A stretch of 26,100 nucleotides of DNA from Kingella_B sp963529665. GTDB lineage: Bacteria; Pseudomonadota; Gammaproteobacteria; Burkholderiales; Neisseriaceae. Location of the stretch: NCBI GenBank assembly GCA_963529665.1, contig CAUSAG010000027.1:1-26100 (forward strand), given 5' to 3'. Positions within the stretch are counted from its first letter, which is position 1; the number at the start of each line of letters is the position of its first letter. The notes beneath the pieces were generated by a model. It saw only the letters and a program-made list of their open reading frames with translations. It made no database searches and was not told the DNA's origin. Shown here in pieces: positions 6,736-14,026 of the stretch. Made by a program: the position numbers and the translations under genes.

Positions 6736-7665
6736 TTACGCATGGGCGGCGATAAAGTCTTGCACGGCTTGTTGCGACACCAGCGCGGCGCATTCCATGT
6801 TTTTATCGGCGCGTTTGGCAAGCCCTGCTAACACTTTGCCTGGGCTGCATTCGGCAGATTGGGTGATGCCTTCGCGCACCAAAAGCTGCACGGTTTCTGT
6901 CCAACGCACGGGGCTGTATAGCTGGCGAACCAGCGCATCTTTGATTTGGGCGACATCGTTGTGCGAAGCGACGTCGGCGTTGTGAATCACGCGGATTTCA
7001 GGCTGCTGCAAGGCAATATCTTGCAAGGCAACGGCGAGTTTTTCGGCGGCAGGCTTCATCAAGCGGCAATGCGATGGCACGGATACGGGCAGCGGCAAGG
7101 CACGTTTTGCGCCTGCTTCTTTGGCGGCGTTCATGGCGCGTTTTACGGCGGCGGCGTTGCCTGCAATCACCACTTGTCCCACAGAATTGAAATTCACCGC
7201 TTCGCATACATCGCCTTGCTCGGCAGTGGCGCAGATTTGGCGCACTTGCTCGTCTTCCAAGCCCAAAATGGCTGCCATTGCGCCCACGCCTTGTGGCACA
7301 GCGCTTTGCATCAGTTCGGCACGCAAGCGCACCAATTTAACGGCATCGGCAAAATTCAGGCTGCCTGCGGCAACCAAGGCGGTGTATTCGCCCAAGCTGT
7401 GCCCTGCCACCACGCTCGGCGCTTTGCCGCCTGCGGCGAGATAGGCGCGATAAGTTGCCACGCCTGCGGTGAGCATCAGCGGCTGGGTGTTTACGGTTTG
7501 GCTGATGATGTCGGCATCATCGCCGTTCATCATTGCCCATAGGTCTTGATTGAGCGCGGCGGAGGCTTCGTTAAACGTGGCTTTTACTTCGGCGCTGCCG
7601 TCAAAGCCGTTCATCATATTGAGGCTTTGTGAGCCTTGTCCTGCGAAAAAGAAGGCGAAATTCAT
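6736..7665 (-). CDS. fabD: Malonyl-CoA:ACP transacylase FabD
   Basis: 309 residues, typical for FabD, cytoplasmic. It loads malonyl groups from CoA onto acyl carrier protein for fatty-acid elongation. Motifs: oxyanion-hole GQGSQ (9-13), nucleophile elbow GHSLG with Ser90, Arg115 for the malonyl carboxylate, and His199 in VPSHC. The ATG at 7665 is chosen over a longer frame opening at 7839 because the protein then starts MNFAFFFAGQGSQ as in the family and has AAGGACA upstream; the extension would run through the uptake-sequence hairpin and into the PAP2 gene. It is the first gene of the fabD-GT9-GT-GT-GT-fabG series, behind a good extended -10. An in-frame DUS near 7357 is read as GSLNF. Confidence 0.96.
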   Translation of the reverse strand: MNFAFFFAGQGSQSLNMMNGFDGSAEVKATFNEASAALNQDLWAMMNGDDADIISQTVNTQPLMLTAGVATYRAYLAAGGKAPSVVAGHSLGEYTALVAAGSLNFADAVKLVRLRAELMQSAVPQGVGAMAAILGLEDEQVRQICATAEQGDVCEAVNFNSVGQVVIAGNAAAVKRAMNAAKEAGAKRALPLPVSVPSHCRLMKPAAEKLAVALQDIALQQPEIRVIHNADVASHNDVAQIKDALVRQLYSPVRWTETVQLLVREGITQSAECSPGKVLAGLAKRADKNMECAALVSQQAVQDFIAAHA

Positions 7666-7696
7666 GGGATGTCCTTGCGGGTAAAAAAGGGGGTGA

Positions 7697-7705
7697 ATTA
7701 TAGCA
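7697..7705 (-). promoter_or_regulatory. Extended -10 promoter element for fabD
   Basis: On the minus strand the sequence is TGC-TATAAT, a perfect -10 hexamer with the TG extension, about 32 bases before the fabD ATG. No good -35 is seen 16-18 bases upstream, which fits an extended -10 promoter. The same TGCTATAATTC string precedes gatB. Confidence 0.65.
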
Positions 7706-7712
7706 GATTGGG

Positions 7713-7755
7713 TTTTCAGGCTGCCTTTGGCGCAAAGCATCAGGCAGCCTGAAAA
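7713..7755 (-). terminator. Inverted uptake-sequence pair behind the PAP2 phosphatase gene
   Basis: TTTTCAGGCTGCCT (7713-7726) pairs with AGGCAGCCTGAAAA (7742-7755) across a 15-base loop, 6 bases after the PAP2 stop codon on the minus strand. It separates that gene from the fabD promoter and so probably insulates the two units. No T tail is visible. Confidence 0.65.
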
Positions 7756-7760
7756 TGGAT

Positions 7761-8513
7761 TTAGGCGTGTTTGGGCAATCCAAAGCGGTTGTGCCAATAG
7801 GGCAGGATGTAGCGGAACAGGGCGAGGTGGCACACCCACACCATCAGCGTGGCGGCGAATAAATCAACGGGGAAATGCGCGCCCAGTTTCACGCGGCTGT
7901 ATAACACGCTCGCAGCCCAAAGCGCGACAAGGCAACGGGCGGCGATGCGGCTTCCCTTGCGCCAGTTTTGTGTGAAGCCGACCACCAGCAGCAGCCATGC
8001 CACGGCGAAGGTGGTGTGCCCTGATGGGAAAGAGTAGCCCAGCTCGTGCTGTTGGTAATCGGACAGGATTTGCTCGTCGGGATTATGCGGTGTGTGGGCG
8101 ATGAGTTCGCGTTTTTCCGGTTTTTTGAGCGCGTAGAAATCGGCGGTGCTGATGTGTATTTGCTCGGCAAGTTGCACCACATAGGGGCGCGGTTCTTTGA
8201 AAATGGCTTTGGCGCCTGTTTTGATGGCTTGCGTGCCAACGATGGCGCAGATGCATACGGCAATCACGGTGAGTGGACGATATTGTCGGCGCACAAAATA
8301 GGCAAGGATGAGTGTGAACACAATGGCAAAGCCGATGGCATAGGGCTGGCTGCCGCCTGTTGTGGTGAGCAGGATGAGAAATTGGTTGAGATCGGGTGTT
8401 TGCGCGCTTTGCGCCAGCGTCCATGTGTAGGTGTTTGCCCAAAAACCGATGGGGATGAGCAGCATAAGCAGGGTGTAGAGCGTGAGCGAGATATTGAGAT
8501 TAGGGTGTTTCAT
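7761..8513 (-). CDS. PAP2-family membrane phosphatase (PgpB-like)
   Basis: 250 residues with about six hydrophobic segments, an inner-membrane protein. All three motifs of the PAP2 lipid-phosphatase family are present: KAIFKEPRP (102-110, K-x6-RP), SFPSGHT with PSGH at 163-166, and SRVKLGAHFPVD (206-217, SRx5HxxxD). Homologs dephosphorylate phosphatidylglycerol phosphate, undecaprenyl pyrophosphate or lipid A phosphates at the periplasmic face; the substrate cannot be chosen from sequence. The ATG is preceded directly by an uptake sequence and has no clear Shine-Dalgarno, which is odd. An alternative downstream start would delete the first membrane segment, so the ATG at 8513 is preferred. 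It is divergent from the phosphate transporter gene. Confidence 0.88.
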   Translation of the reverse strand: MKHPNLNISLTLYTLLMLLIPIGFWANTYTWTLAQSAQTPDLNQFLILLTTTGGSQPYAIGFAIVFTLILAYFVRRQYRPLTVIAVCICAIVGTQAIKTGAKAIFKEPRPYVVQLAEQIHISTADFYALKKPEKRELIAHTPHNPDEQILSDYQQHELGYSFPSGHTTFAVAWLLLVVGFTQNWRKGSRIAARCLVALWAASVLYSRVKLGAHFPVDLFAATLMVWVCHLALFRYILPYWHNRFGLPKHA

Positions 8514-8514
8514 A

Positions 8515-8555
8515 AGGCAGCCTGAAAATGGGGAGTGATGGTTTTTCAGGCTGCC
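8515..8555. repeat. Inverted uptake-sequence pair in the 5' leader of the PAP2 gene
   Basis: AGGCAGCCTGAAAA (8515-8528) and TTTTCAGGCTGCC (8543-8555) form a hairpin touching the PAP2 start codon. In the mRNA from a promoter near 8640 this stem would lie right before the ATG and could limit ribosome access. Confidence 0.65.
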
Positions 8556-8560
8556 GTGTT

Positions 8561-8583
8561 AAGCATAAACATTAAGCGTAAAC
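8561..8583. repeat. Short imperfect direct repeat
   Basis: AAGCATAAAC (8561-8570) is followed by AAGCGTAAAC (8574-8583), nine of ten bases matching, in the gap between the divergent PAP2 and PiT genes. It could be a binding site or chance; nothing else supports a function. Confidence 0.3.
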
Positions 8584-8634
8584 AGCAAATGTAAAGATAG
8601 GTAGCCTGAAAAGAGGGTGATACAAAAACGCGCT

Positions 8635-8643
8635 ATTGTAGCA
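8635..8643 (-). promoter_or_regulatory. Candidate extended -10 for the PAP2 phosphatase gene
   Basis: On the minus strand TGC-TACAAT matches an extended -10 with one deviation from TATAAT, 122 bases before the PAP2 ATG. No -35 is obvious. The leader would include two full uptake sequences and one variant (GGTAGCCTGAAA near 8600). Confidence 0.4.
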
Positions 8644-8686
8644 GAGTAGCAGGCGTATCCCTATTTTCAGGCTGCCTTGATGGCGC

Positions 8687-8722
8687 GTTTTGTGGCTAGT
8701 TTTGTAACGAGTTTTGTAAATG
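8687..8722. repeat. Three tandem 12-bp repeats upstream of the phosphate transporter
   Basis: GTTTTGTGGCTA (8687-8698), GTTTTGTAACGA (8699-8710) and GTTTTGTAAATG (8711-8722) share an identical GTTTTGT core with exact 12-bp spacing. They lie about 100 bases before the PiT start codon and 60 bases before its candidate -10, a position suitable for an activator or repressor. They do not match the PhoB box (11-bp period, CTGTCAT core) well. Confidence 0.5.
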
Positions 8723-8782
8723 GCGCTTCACACAACCCCGCAATATTTTGACGTTTATCACACAAAAATCTTCATCTCGCGT

Positions 8783-8788
8783 TACAAT
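8783..8788 (+). promoter_or_regulatory. Candidate -10 for the phosphate transporter gene
   Basis: TACAAT lies 32 bases before the ATG at 8820, giving a short leader. A TTGACG at 8748-8753 is too far away to be its -35, and no better -35 is seen, so the promoter may need an activator. Confidence 0.4.
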
Positions 8789-8819
8789 GCGCCCGTTTTG
8801 TTCCACCAAAGGGAAAATC

Positions 8820-10403
8820 ATGCCGCAGGCATCCAAGCAACAATCTATGCCCAAAGTAAACGCCGCCTTTGCCATCTTGCTCGTTGGTATGGTCGGCTAT
8901 TTTATCTTTTGGGGATTGGGCTACACGCAATACAACCAAGTGAGCCTGTTTTTGCTAGCAACGCTGTTTGGCGTGTTTATGGCGTTTAACATCGGCGGTA
9001 ACGACGTTGCCAATTCGTTTGGCACATCCGTGGGCGCGGGCACGCTGTCTGTGCCGCAAGCCTTGTTGATTGCCGCCGTGTTTGAAGTGAGCGGCGCGGT
9101 GATTGCCGGCGGCGAAGTAACCGACACCATCCGCACAGGCATTGTGGATTTGAACACGCTGCCGATGCGCCCTTTGGATTTAATCCTGATTATGATGTCC
9201 GCGCTGCTGGCTGCCGCGTTGTGGCTGCTGTTTGCCACCAAAAAAGGGCTGCCCGTTTCCACCACCCACGCCATCATCGGCGGTATTGTGGGCAGCTCCG
9301 TGTTGCTGGGCTGGCAGCTATCTAACGGGCAAGGCAGCCCGTTTGCACTGGTGAAATGGCATGAAATCGCCAGAATTGCCATGTCTTGGGTGCTCTCGCC
9401 CCTGCTGGGCGGCATCGTGTCCTACACGCTGTACACCATCATCAAGAAAAACGTGTTGGACTACAACGACACCGTTGCCGCAGAACTCAAAGCCATTAAA
9501 GCCGAGAAAAAAGCCTATAAAGAACAACACCGCCTGCGCTTTGACGCGCTGGATGAGCAACAAAAAATCGAAGTGTCCACCGCGATGGCACGCGACGCGC
9601 AAATTTACGGCGAAGACGATTTTGACCCCGCCGAGCTGGAATCCAATTACTACAAAGGCTTGCACGAAATCAACCAGCGCAAAGAGCAGATTGATGTATT
9701 CAAAGCGTTTTATACTTGGATTCCCGCCATTTCGGGCTTGGGCTGTATGCTGATTTCGTCCATGTTGATTTTCAAAGGCTTGAAAAACCTACATCTGGGT
9801 ATCGCGCCGATGACCAGTATGTTTTTGATTTTGATGCTGGGCGCGGGCATTTGGGCGGCGACTTTTTTATACGCCAAAAGCCTGAAACGCAAAGACCTCA
9901 ACAAATCTTCGTTTAAAATTTTCTCGTGGATGCAAGTGTTTACCGCATCAGGCTTTGCGTTTAGCCACGGCGCGAACGATATTTCCAACGCGCTGGGACC
10001 GTTTGCCGTAATTTTGGATGTGCTGCGCGCTAATGATGTGAACGCGTCTGCGCCATTGCAGCCGATTGTGATGCTCACCTTTGGCGTGGCGTTGATTGTG
10101 GGCTTGTGGTTTATCGGCAAGGAAGTGATTCACACCGTGGGCAAAGATTTGGCGGAACTGCACCCATCATCAGGCTTCACCGCCGAGCTATCCGCCGCTT
10201 CGGTGGTGATGGCGGCTTCCGCGCTGGGCTTGCCTGTGTCCAGCACGCATATTTTGGTGGGCGCGATTTTGGGCATCGGCATGGTGAACCGCAATGCCAA
10301 CTGGAAAATGATGAAGCCGATTGGCTTGGCGTGGGTGATTACTTTGCCTGCGGCGGCGATGTTGTCGGTGAGCTGCTTTTTGGCGCTGCGCATGATTTTT
10401 TGA
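8820..10403 (+). CDS. Inorganic phosphate transporter, PiT family
   Basis: 527 residues from the ATG at 8820, which has GGGA five bases upstream; an ATG at 8748 is in frame but would add 24 polar residues without a ribosome site and would sit ahead of the likely -10. It is an inner-membrane symporter of phosphate (usually with a cation or as a metal phosphate). The two inverted PHO4 repeats are clear: NIGGNDVANSFGTSVGAGTLS near 57-76 and SHGANDISNALGP near 382-394. TM segments flank a charged cytoplasmic loop (about 210-300; many K/E, probably helical), as in the large bacterial PiT members. It stands alone, divergent from the PAP2 phosphatase, a pairing that makes sense if released phosphate is recovered. 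Confidence 0.92.
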   Translation: MPQASKQQSMPKVNAAFAILLVGMVGYFIFWGLGYTQYNQVSLFLLATLFGVFMAFNIGGNDVANSFGTSVGAGTLSVPQALLIAAVFEVSGAVIAGGEVTDTIRTGIVDLNTLPMRPLDLILIMMSALLAAALWLLFATKKGLPVSTTHAIIGGIVGSSVLLGWQLSNGQGSPFALVKWHEIARIAMSWVLSPLLGGIVSYTLYTIIKKNVLDYNDTVAAELKAIKAEKKAYKEQHRLRFDALDEQQKIEVSTAMARDAQIYGEDDFDPAELESNYYKGLHEINQRKEQIDVFKAFYTWIPAISGLGCMLISSMLIFKGLKNLHLGIAPMTSMFLILMLGAGIWAATFLYAKSLKRKDLNKSSFKIFSWMQVFTASGFAFSHGANDISNALGPFAVILDVLRANDVNASAPLQPIVMLTFGVALIVGLWFIGKEVIHTVGKDLAELHPSSGFTAELSAASVVMAASALGLPVSSTHILVGAILGIGMVNRNANWKMMKPIGLAWVITLPAAAMLSVSCFLALRMIF

Positions 10404-10430
10404 TGAACTCGCCTACCGCGCTAAGATAAA

Positions 10431-10653
10431 TTTCAGGCTGCCTTGATGTGATTACATTGGGGCAGCCTGAAAATCTAATCCATCCAGCAAAAACCGTTTG
10501 GCTTATTACTCAACGGTTTTGCGTTTTCAGGCTGCCTAAAATTTTAAGATACGGCAGCCTGAAATCAATCAACACACGTTTTATCAATCCAAATCCTATT
10601 GCCCTAAAAACTTTCAGGCTGCCTTAGCGCAATCAACTAAGGCAGCCTGAAAA
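10431..10653. repeat. Three consecutive inverted uptake-sequence pairs
   Basis: The gap between the convergent PiT and nitrilase genes holds three DUS hairpins: 10431-10443 with 10461-10472, 10524-10535 with 10553-10564, and 10611-10627 with 10637-10652 (the last a 16-bp stem with a short loop). Six uptake sequences in 223 bases. As bidirectional terminators they would stop transcription from both sides. Nothing else is seen in this 261-base gap. Confidence 0.85.
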
Positions 10654-10664
10654 GCCTTTATCGC

Positions 10665-11468
10665 TCACAACACGCGATGCTGCAACGCAGGCAAGCGGGT
10701 GCGGATTTCGCGCAGGCGCTCGCTATCAATCGTGGCGATGGCGATGCCTTCGTTTTCAGGCTGCATGGCGATGATGTCGCCCCACGGGTCAATAATCATG
10801 CTGTGCCCAAAGGTGCGGCGACCGTTTTCATGCATGCCTGTTTGCGCGGCGGCGACAAGGTAGCATTGGTTTTCCACGGCGCGGGCGCGCAGCAGCATTT
10901 CCCAATGGGCTTGGCCTGTGGTGTGGGTGAAGGCGGCGGGCAGCATGATGATGTCGGCAGGCGATTGGGCGCGAAATAGCTCGGGAAAGCGCAAGTCGTA
11001 GCAAATGCCTTGCGCGATGCGCCAGCCGTTGATGGCAAGCTGGGGGATGGCTTTGCCTGCTACTAGCGTGTCGCTTTCGCAATAGCGTTCGCTTTCGGCT
11101 TGATAGTTGAACAGGTGGATTTTGTCGTAGCGCGATAGGCATTCGCCGCTGGGGCTGTACACCAGCAGGCTGTTGCACACTTTGCTCGGCGTGTTGCTGG
11201 CAAGCGGAATGGTGCCGCCGAATAGGTGGATTTGATGCTGCTGGGCGGCTTGGGCGAGCGCGGTTTGCAAGATGCCTGCGCCGTAGGGTTCGGCGTGGGC
11301 GAGTTTGTCGGCATCGCGCAGCCCCATAATCGCCCAGTATTCGGGCAGCAGCACCCAATCTGCACCTTGTGCGGCGGCTTGGGCAACGAGTTTTTGCATG
11401 GTGGCAATGTTGTCGGCAATGCGCGGCGTGCTGGTGAGCTGGATGGCGGCGATGGTGAGTGTGGTCAT
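10665..11468 (-). CDS. Carbon-nitrogen hydrolase (nitrilase family, Nit1-type amidase)
   Basis: 267 residues, cytoplasmic, full length for the family. The catalytic triad is visible: Glu43 (LLPEYW), Lys116 (RYDKIHLF) and Cys156 (GICYDLRFPE). The GICYDLRFPELFR signature and the NSLLVYSPSG strand place it with the Nit1/YbeM-like branch, whose members hydrolyse deaminated glutathione, a metabolite-repair reaction; omega-amidase is a less likely alternative. An imperfect uptake sequence near 10757 is read in frame as MQPENEG. It is followed by the DUS hairpin series and is separated from the upstream nnrS gene by about 160 bases with several DUS copies, so it is probably its own transcription unit. 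Confidence 0.9.
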   Translation of the reverse strand: MTTLTIAAIQLTSTPRIADNIATMQKLVAQAAAQGADWVLLPEYWAIMGLRDADKLAHAEPYGAGILQTALAQAAQQHQIHLFGGTIPLASNTPSKVCNSLLVYSPSGECLSRYDKIHLFNYQAESERYCESDTLVAGKAIPQLAINGWRIAQGICYDLRFPELFRAQSPADIIMLPAAFTHTTGQAHWEMLLRARAVENQCYLVAAAQTGMHENGRRTFGHSMIIDPWGDIIAMQPENEGIAIATIDSERLREIRTRLPALQHRVL

Positions 11469-11491
11469 AATGGTTTACTCGGTGGGTTGTG

Positions 11492-11620
11492 GCAGCCTGA
11501 AAATGGCGATGCGTTGCGGTTTTAGCTTCGCAGAAATTTGCAAACGTCGTTTCAGGCTGCCTTGGGGTGGATGGGAAAAGGCAGCCTGAAAACCGTTTAT
11601 TCAATGTTTCAGGCTGCCTT
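11492..11620. repeat. Uptake-sequence cluster between nnrS and the nitrilase gene
   Basis: Four DUS copies: GGCAGCCTGAAAA at 11492-11504, reverse copy at 11550-11563, AAAAGGCAGCCTGAAAA at 11576-11592, and reverse copy at 11607-11620. The last two form a hairpin that starts 11 bases after the nnrS stop codon on the minus strand and may end the nnrS transcript. Confidence 0.8.
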
Positions 11621-11631
11621 TGCTTGCTCGA

Positions 11632-12846
11632 TTATCCTGCTTTGCCGTCAATGCGCGGCTGGGTGAGCCACGGATAATAGCGCACGAAATAAATCGCCAA
11701 CGATGCGGCAAACAGCAGCGAAGCGCAGGCAAGGGCGTGTTGATACCAGCTTGGAGCGAGCAGCAGCACAAACGCGGCGACAACGCGCATGATGGTGGCG
11801 GCAATCATCAGCCAAAAGGCATAGGGCAGATATTTGGGCACGGGGTAGATGGTGCGCCCTGTGTGCCCCAGCGCGGTGCGTGTCATCATGCTTAATGTGA
11901 GCAAGCCGATGCCGCCCACGGCGATTAGGTGCGTGCCCAAGCTGGTGAGTTTGGGGCTAATAAAGCCCAGCGCGAGCACCACCAGCCCGATGGATGTAAA
12001 CGCGTAGCCCAAATGCAGCGTCCACAGCATCGGCTCGCCGAGAATGTCTTTGTGAAACCAGCGCTTGCTTTGTACGCAGCCCATGATGCCCGCGAACAGC
12101 AAAAAGTAAAACGCGAGCGCAACGGCGGTTTGCGTCATCATCAAGGCGGCGGCGGCCATCGGCGCAACCAGCGAGCCAACCATTGCCCATTGTGGGCTGT
12201 TCACGCGGGGCGTGTTGAGCCGTGTGCTGGTGAAAAAGGGGATGATGCGCCCGCCCACCAAGCCGATAAAGCCCGCAACGAGAATCAAGCCTGCCAACAA
12301 GCCGTTGGTGAGCGCGGAAGGATTGCTGCCCTGCGCGATGTGAAACGCCAAATGGCTGCATCCGAGCAAAAACAGCGCGGCAACGGCGATGTAGTTACGC
12401 TGATTGCGGCTCACCCACACGGCTTCGCCCATGCCATAGCTGGCGAGCCAGTAAAACGCCGTGCCAAAAAGCCCTGTGAGCCAGCCCCAAGGCAAAAAGG
12501 CGGTGAGACGAGCGGCGATGTAGCAGCCCACAATCGCCATCAAAAATTTGCCGCGCACGGGCGGTTGTCCCGTCCACGTTGCGCCTGCGGTGAGCAAAAA
12601 GGCAACCACAACCGCGCCGCCATAGCCCCACACCATTTCGTGCGCGTGCCACAAAAAGGCAGGCATGGCGTGCGTGCCTGCGTAGCCAAAGCCCCACAGC
12701 ACAATGGAAATAACGGCATACAACGCGGTGAGCAAATAAAGCGGGCGAAATGCCATTGCCCACACGGGATGGCTGGGGTTGAGATAGGAAAGCGTGGTTT
12801 TGGGGATTTTAGGGGGAGTGGGTTCGGCGATGGTTTCTAAGCTCAT
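11632..12846 (-). CDS. nnrS: NnrS family protein
   Basis: 404 residues with about a dozen hydrophobic segments, an inner-membrane protein. The NnrS signature is clear: PAFLWHAHEMVWGYGGAVVV (62-81) with the conserved HAHE, and FIGLVGGRIIPFFTSTRL in the middle. NnrS proteins bind haem and copper and protect cells from nitric oxide or nitrosative stress; in Neisseria relatives they belong to the NsrR regulon. The start has an AAGGACA ribosome site. A hemerythrin-like gene lies 141 bases upstream on the same strand and nsrR is divergent beyond it, so the three form a nitric-oxide module. Confidence 0.92.
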   Translation of the reverse strand: MSLETIAEPTPPKIPKTTLSYLNPSHPVWAMAFRPLYLLTALYAVISIVLWGFGYAGTHAMPAFLWHAHEMVWGYGGAVVVAFLLTAGATWTGQPPVRGKFLMAIVGCYIAARLTAFLPWGWLTGLFGTAFYWLASYGMGEAVWVSRNQRNYIAVAALFLLGCSHLAFHIAQGSNPSALTNGLLAGLILVAGFIGLVGGRIIPFFTSTRLNTPRVNSPQWAMVGSLVAPMAAAALMMTQTAVALAFYFLLFAGIMGCVQSKRWFHKDILGEPMLWTLHLGYAFTSIGLVVLALGFISPKLTSLGTHLIAVGGIGLLTLSMMTRTALGHTGRTIYPVPKYLPYAFWLMIAATIMRVVAAFVLLLAPSWYQHALACASLLFAASLAIYFVRYYPWLTQPRIDGKAG

Positions 12847-12896
12847 GGTGGGTGTCCTTGGGTGGTTTGTTATTAAAAATAAGGGGGGATTTTGGG

Positions 12897-12987
12897 TTTT
12901 CAGGCTGCCTGATTGTGTTGCGAATAGTTTTTATGTTGTGCAAACAGCGCTGCATTGTAAGATGCGCCGCCATAGGTAGCCTGAAAA
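12897..12987. repeat. Uptake sequences in the nnrS leader
   Basis: TTTTCAGGCTGCCT (12897-12910) and a variant AGGTAGCCTGAAAA (12974-12987) face each other across about 60 bases between hemerythrin and nnrS. The variant copy starts right after the hemerythrin stop codon on the minus strand. Confidence 0.65.
12954..12967 (-). promoter_or_regulatory. Candidate nnrS promoter with an NsrR half-site
   Basis: On the minus strand a TACAAT -10 (12959-12954) lies about 110 bases before nnrS. AAGATGCGC (12959-12967 on the + strand) abuts it; the same nine bases form the left half of the candidate operator before nsrR, and AAGATG begins the known NsrR half-site. The second half is not recognisable, so this is tentative. 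Confidence 0.35.
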
Positions 12988-13356
12988 TCATTCTGGCGGC
13001 AAGGCGTTTTGTTCCAGCGCGGGGAACAGCTCTCGTTCTTCAAATCGCGCATGATCGCGCAACAGTGTGGCGAAGGTGGTGTTCCATTCGGCGTGGTCAA
13101 ACTGCGCTTCGCGAAATAATCGGCGCAATTCGGCGTGGTCGTATTCAAAGCGCTGGCGCAAATCGGCGCGGTTCAGTTTGTCCCACAAAGGCGCGAACAG
13201 CGTTTCTTCGTGGATAAAATGTTGTTCTAAATCAATATAATGCTCGGTGATGTCTTTTTGATGATTTTGCTCGGGCGCGCGCAAAATGCGCAGGCAAAGC
13301 GCCAGCGTGTGATGATGTTCATGTGATAGTTGAATTAAGGTAGAATGGCGTTTCAT
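12988..13356 (-). CDS. Hemerythrin-like HHE-domain protein
   Basis: 122 residues, soluble, all-helical. The di-iron ligands are in place: the HEHHH cluster near 12-16, HFIHEE (46-51), DH at 73-74 and DHARFEE (101-107), the H...HxxxE...H...HxxxE/D order of the family. Such proteins bind oxygen or nitric oxide, or repair iron-sulfur centres. Lying between nsrR and nnrS, it probably works in nitric-oxide detoxification or sensing. It is shorter than RIC/YtfE repair proteins (about 220 residues) and lacks their N-terminal ScdA domain, so it should not be called ytfE. The 97-base gap to divergent nsrR holds the candidate operator. Confidence 0.85.
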   Translation of the reverse strand: MKRHSTLIQLSHEHHHTLALCLRILRAPEQNHQKDITEHYIDLEQHFIHEETLFAPLWDKLNRADLRQRFEYDHAELRRLFREAQFDHAEWNTTFATLLRDHARFEERELFPALEQNALPPE

Positions 13357-13401
13357 GATTTGTGCTTTCTATTTTTTTGTGTTGTTGTAAAATTTGGCAA
13401 A

Positions 13402-13424
13402 AAGATGCGCGTATTATGAAACTT
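13402..13424. promoter_or_regulatory. Candidate NsrR operator between nsrR and the hemerythrin gene
   Basis: Two 11-base halves, AAGATGCGCGT (13402-13412) and TTATGAAACTT (13414-13424), flank one central A, the 11-1-11 layout of NsrR sites (half-site AAGATGCATTT in E. coli). Five of eleven positions are symmetric, including the outer AAG/CTT. The site overlaps a TATTAT -10 (13412-13417) for nsrR, which would allow autorepression and control of the divergent hemerythrin gene. Not proven by sequence. Confidence 0.4.
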
Positions 13425-13453
13425 TACCCCCAACCCTGCAACAAAATAAAAAC

Positions 13454-13903
13454 ATGTATTTAACCCAACAAACCGACTACGCCTTGCGTGTGCTGATTTA
13501 CGCCGCGGTAAACGATGAAAGCCTAGTAAACATCGCCACCATCGCCGAAACCTACAACATTTCCAAAAGCCATTTAATGAAAGTGGTAACCGCGCTGGTA
13601 AAAGGCGGTTTTTTAACCAGCATTCGCGGCAAAGGCGGCGGCTTAAAACTCGCCAAGCCGCCCGAAGAAATCCGCGTGGGCATGGTGGTGCGCGTAACCG
13701 AGCCGTTGCAGCTTGCCGAATGCTTTGGCGACAACAACCAATGCCTGATTACCCCCGCTTGCCGATTAAGCCAAATTTTAAACAGCGGCTTAACCGCGTT
13801 TATCAATCATTTGGATGGCTACACGCTGGCGGATTTGGTGAACACGCCCACGCGCGAAATTTTGCGCCCTGTTGCCAACAAAATCCCGATTACCCCTACA
13901 TAG
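13454..13903 (+). CDS. nsrR: NsrR, nitric-oxide-sensing Rrf2-family repressor
   Basis: 149 residues from the ATG at 13454, which gives the family start MYLTQQTDYALRVLIYAA; an earlier in-frame ATG-like start at 13394 would add 20 unrelated residues and cover the promoter. An N-terminal winged helix (ISKSHLMKVVTALVKGGFL, IRGKGGGLKLA) is followed by the iron-sulfur cluster cysteines Cys90, Cys97 and Cys103 and the C-terminal DGYTLADLV typical of NsrR. Nitric oxide damages the cluster and relieves repression of denitrification and detoxification genes. It is divergent from the hemerythrin-nnrS pair. The stop codon TAG is the first part of an uptake sequence (TAGGCAGCCTGAAAA). Confidence 0.93.
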   Translation: MYLTQQTDYALRVLIYAAVNDESLVNIATIAETYNISKSHLMKVVTALVKGGFLTSIRGKGGGLKLAKPPEEIRVGMVVRVTEPLQLAECFGDNNQCLITPACRLSQILNSGLTAFINHLDGYTLADLVNTPTREILRPVANKIPITPT

Positions 13904-14006
13904 GCAGCCTGAAAAGCAAAAACGGCTTATCTTAATTTTTCAACCTAAGGCAGCCTGAAAGTGGCTTTTCGCGCTTTTGCCAAGCCAAAACCATTTTCAG
14001 GCTGCC
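13901..14006. repeat. Three uptake sequences between nsrR and hemC
   Basis: TAGGCAGCCTGAAAA at 13901-13915 (overlapping the nsrR stop), AAGGCAGCCTGAAA at 13947-13960, and TTTTCAGGCTGCC at 13994-14006. The last two can pair over about 33 bases and may act as a weak terminator between the two co-directional genes. Confidence 0.7.
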
Positions 14007-14026
14007 GATTTCATCTGCAAAATATC

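Noticed and set aside
8687..8722. PhoB box before the phosphate transporter
   Set aside because: The period is 12 instead of 11 and the core GTTTTGT does not match CTGTCAT.
11929..12840. 303-codon + strand open frame opposite nnrS
   Set aside because: No family features and biased composition; nnrS on the minus strand has diagnostic motifs and membrane segments.
12988..13356. YtfE/RIC iron-sulfur repair protein
   Set aside because: Only the hemerythrin domain is present (122 residues); the N-terminal ScdA-type domain is missing.
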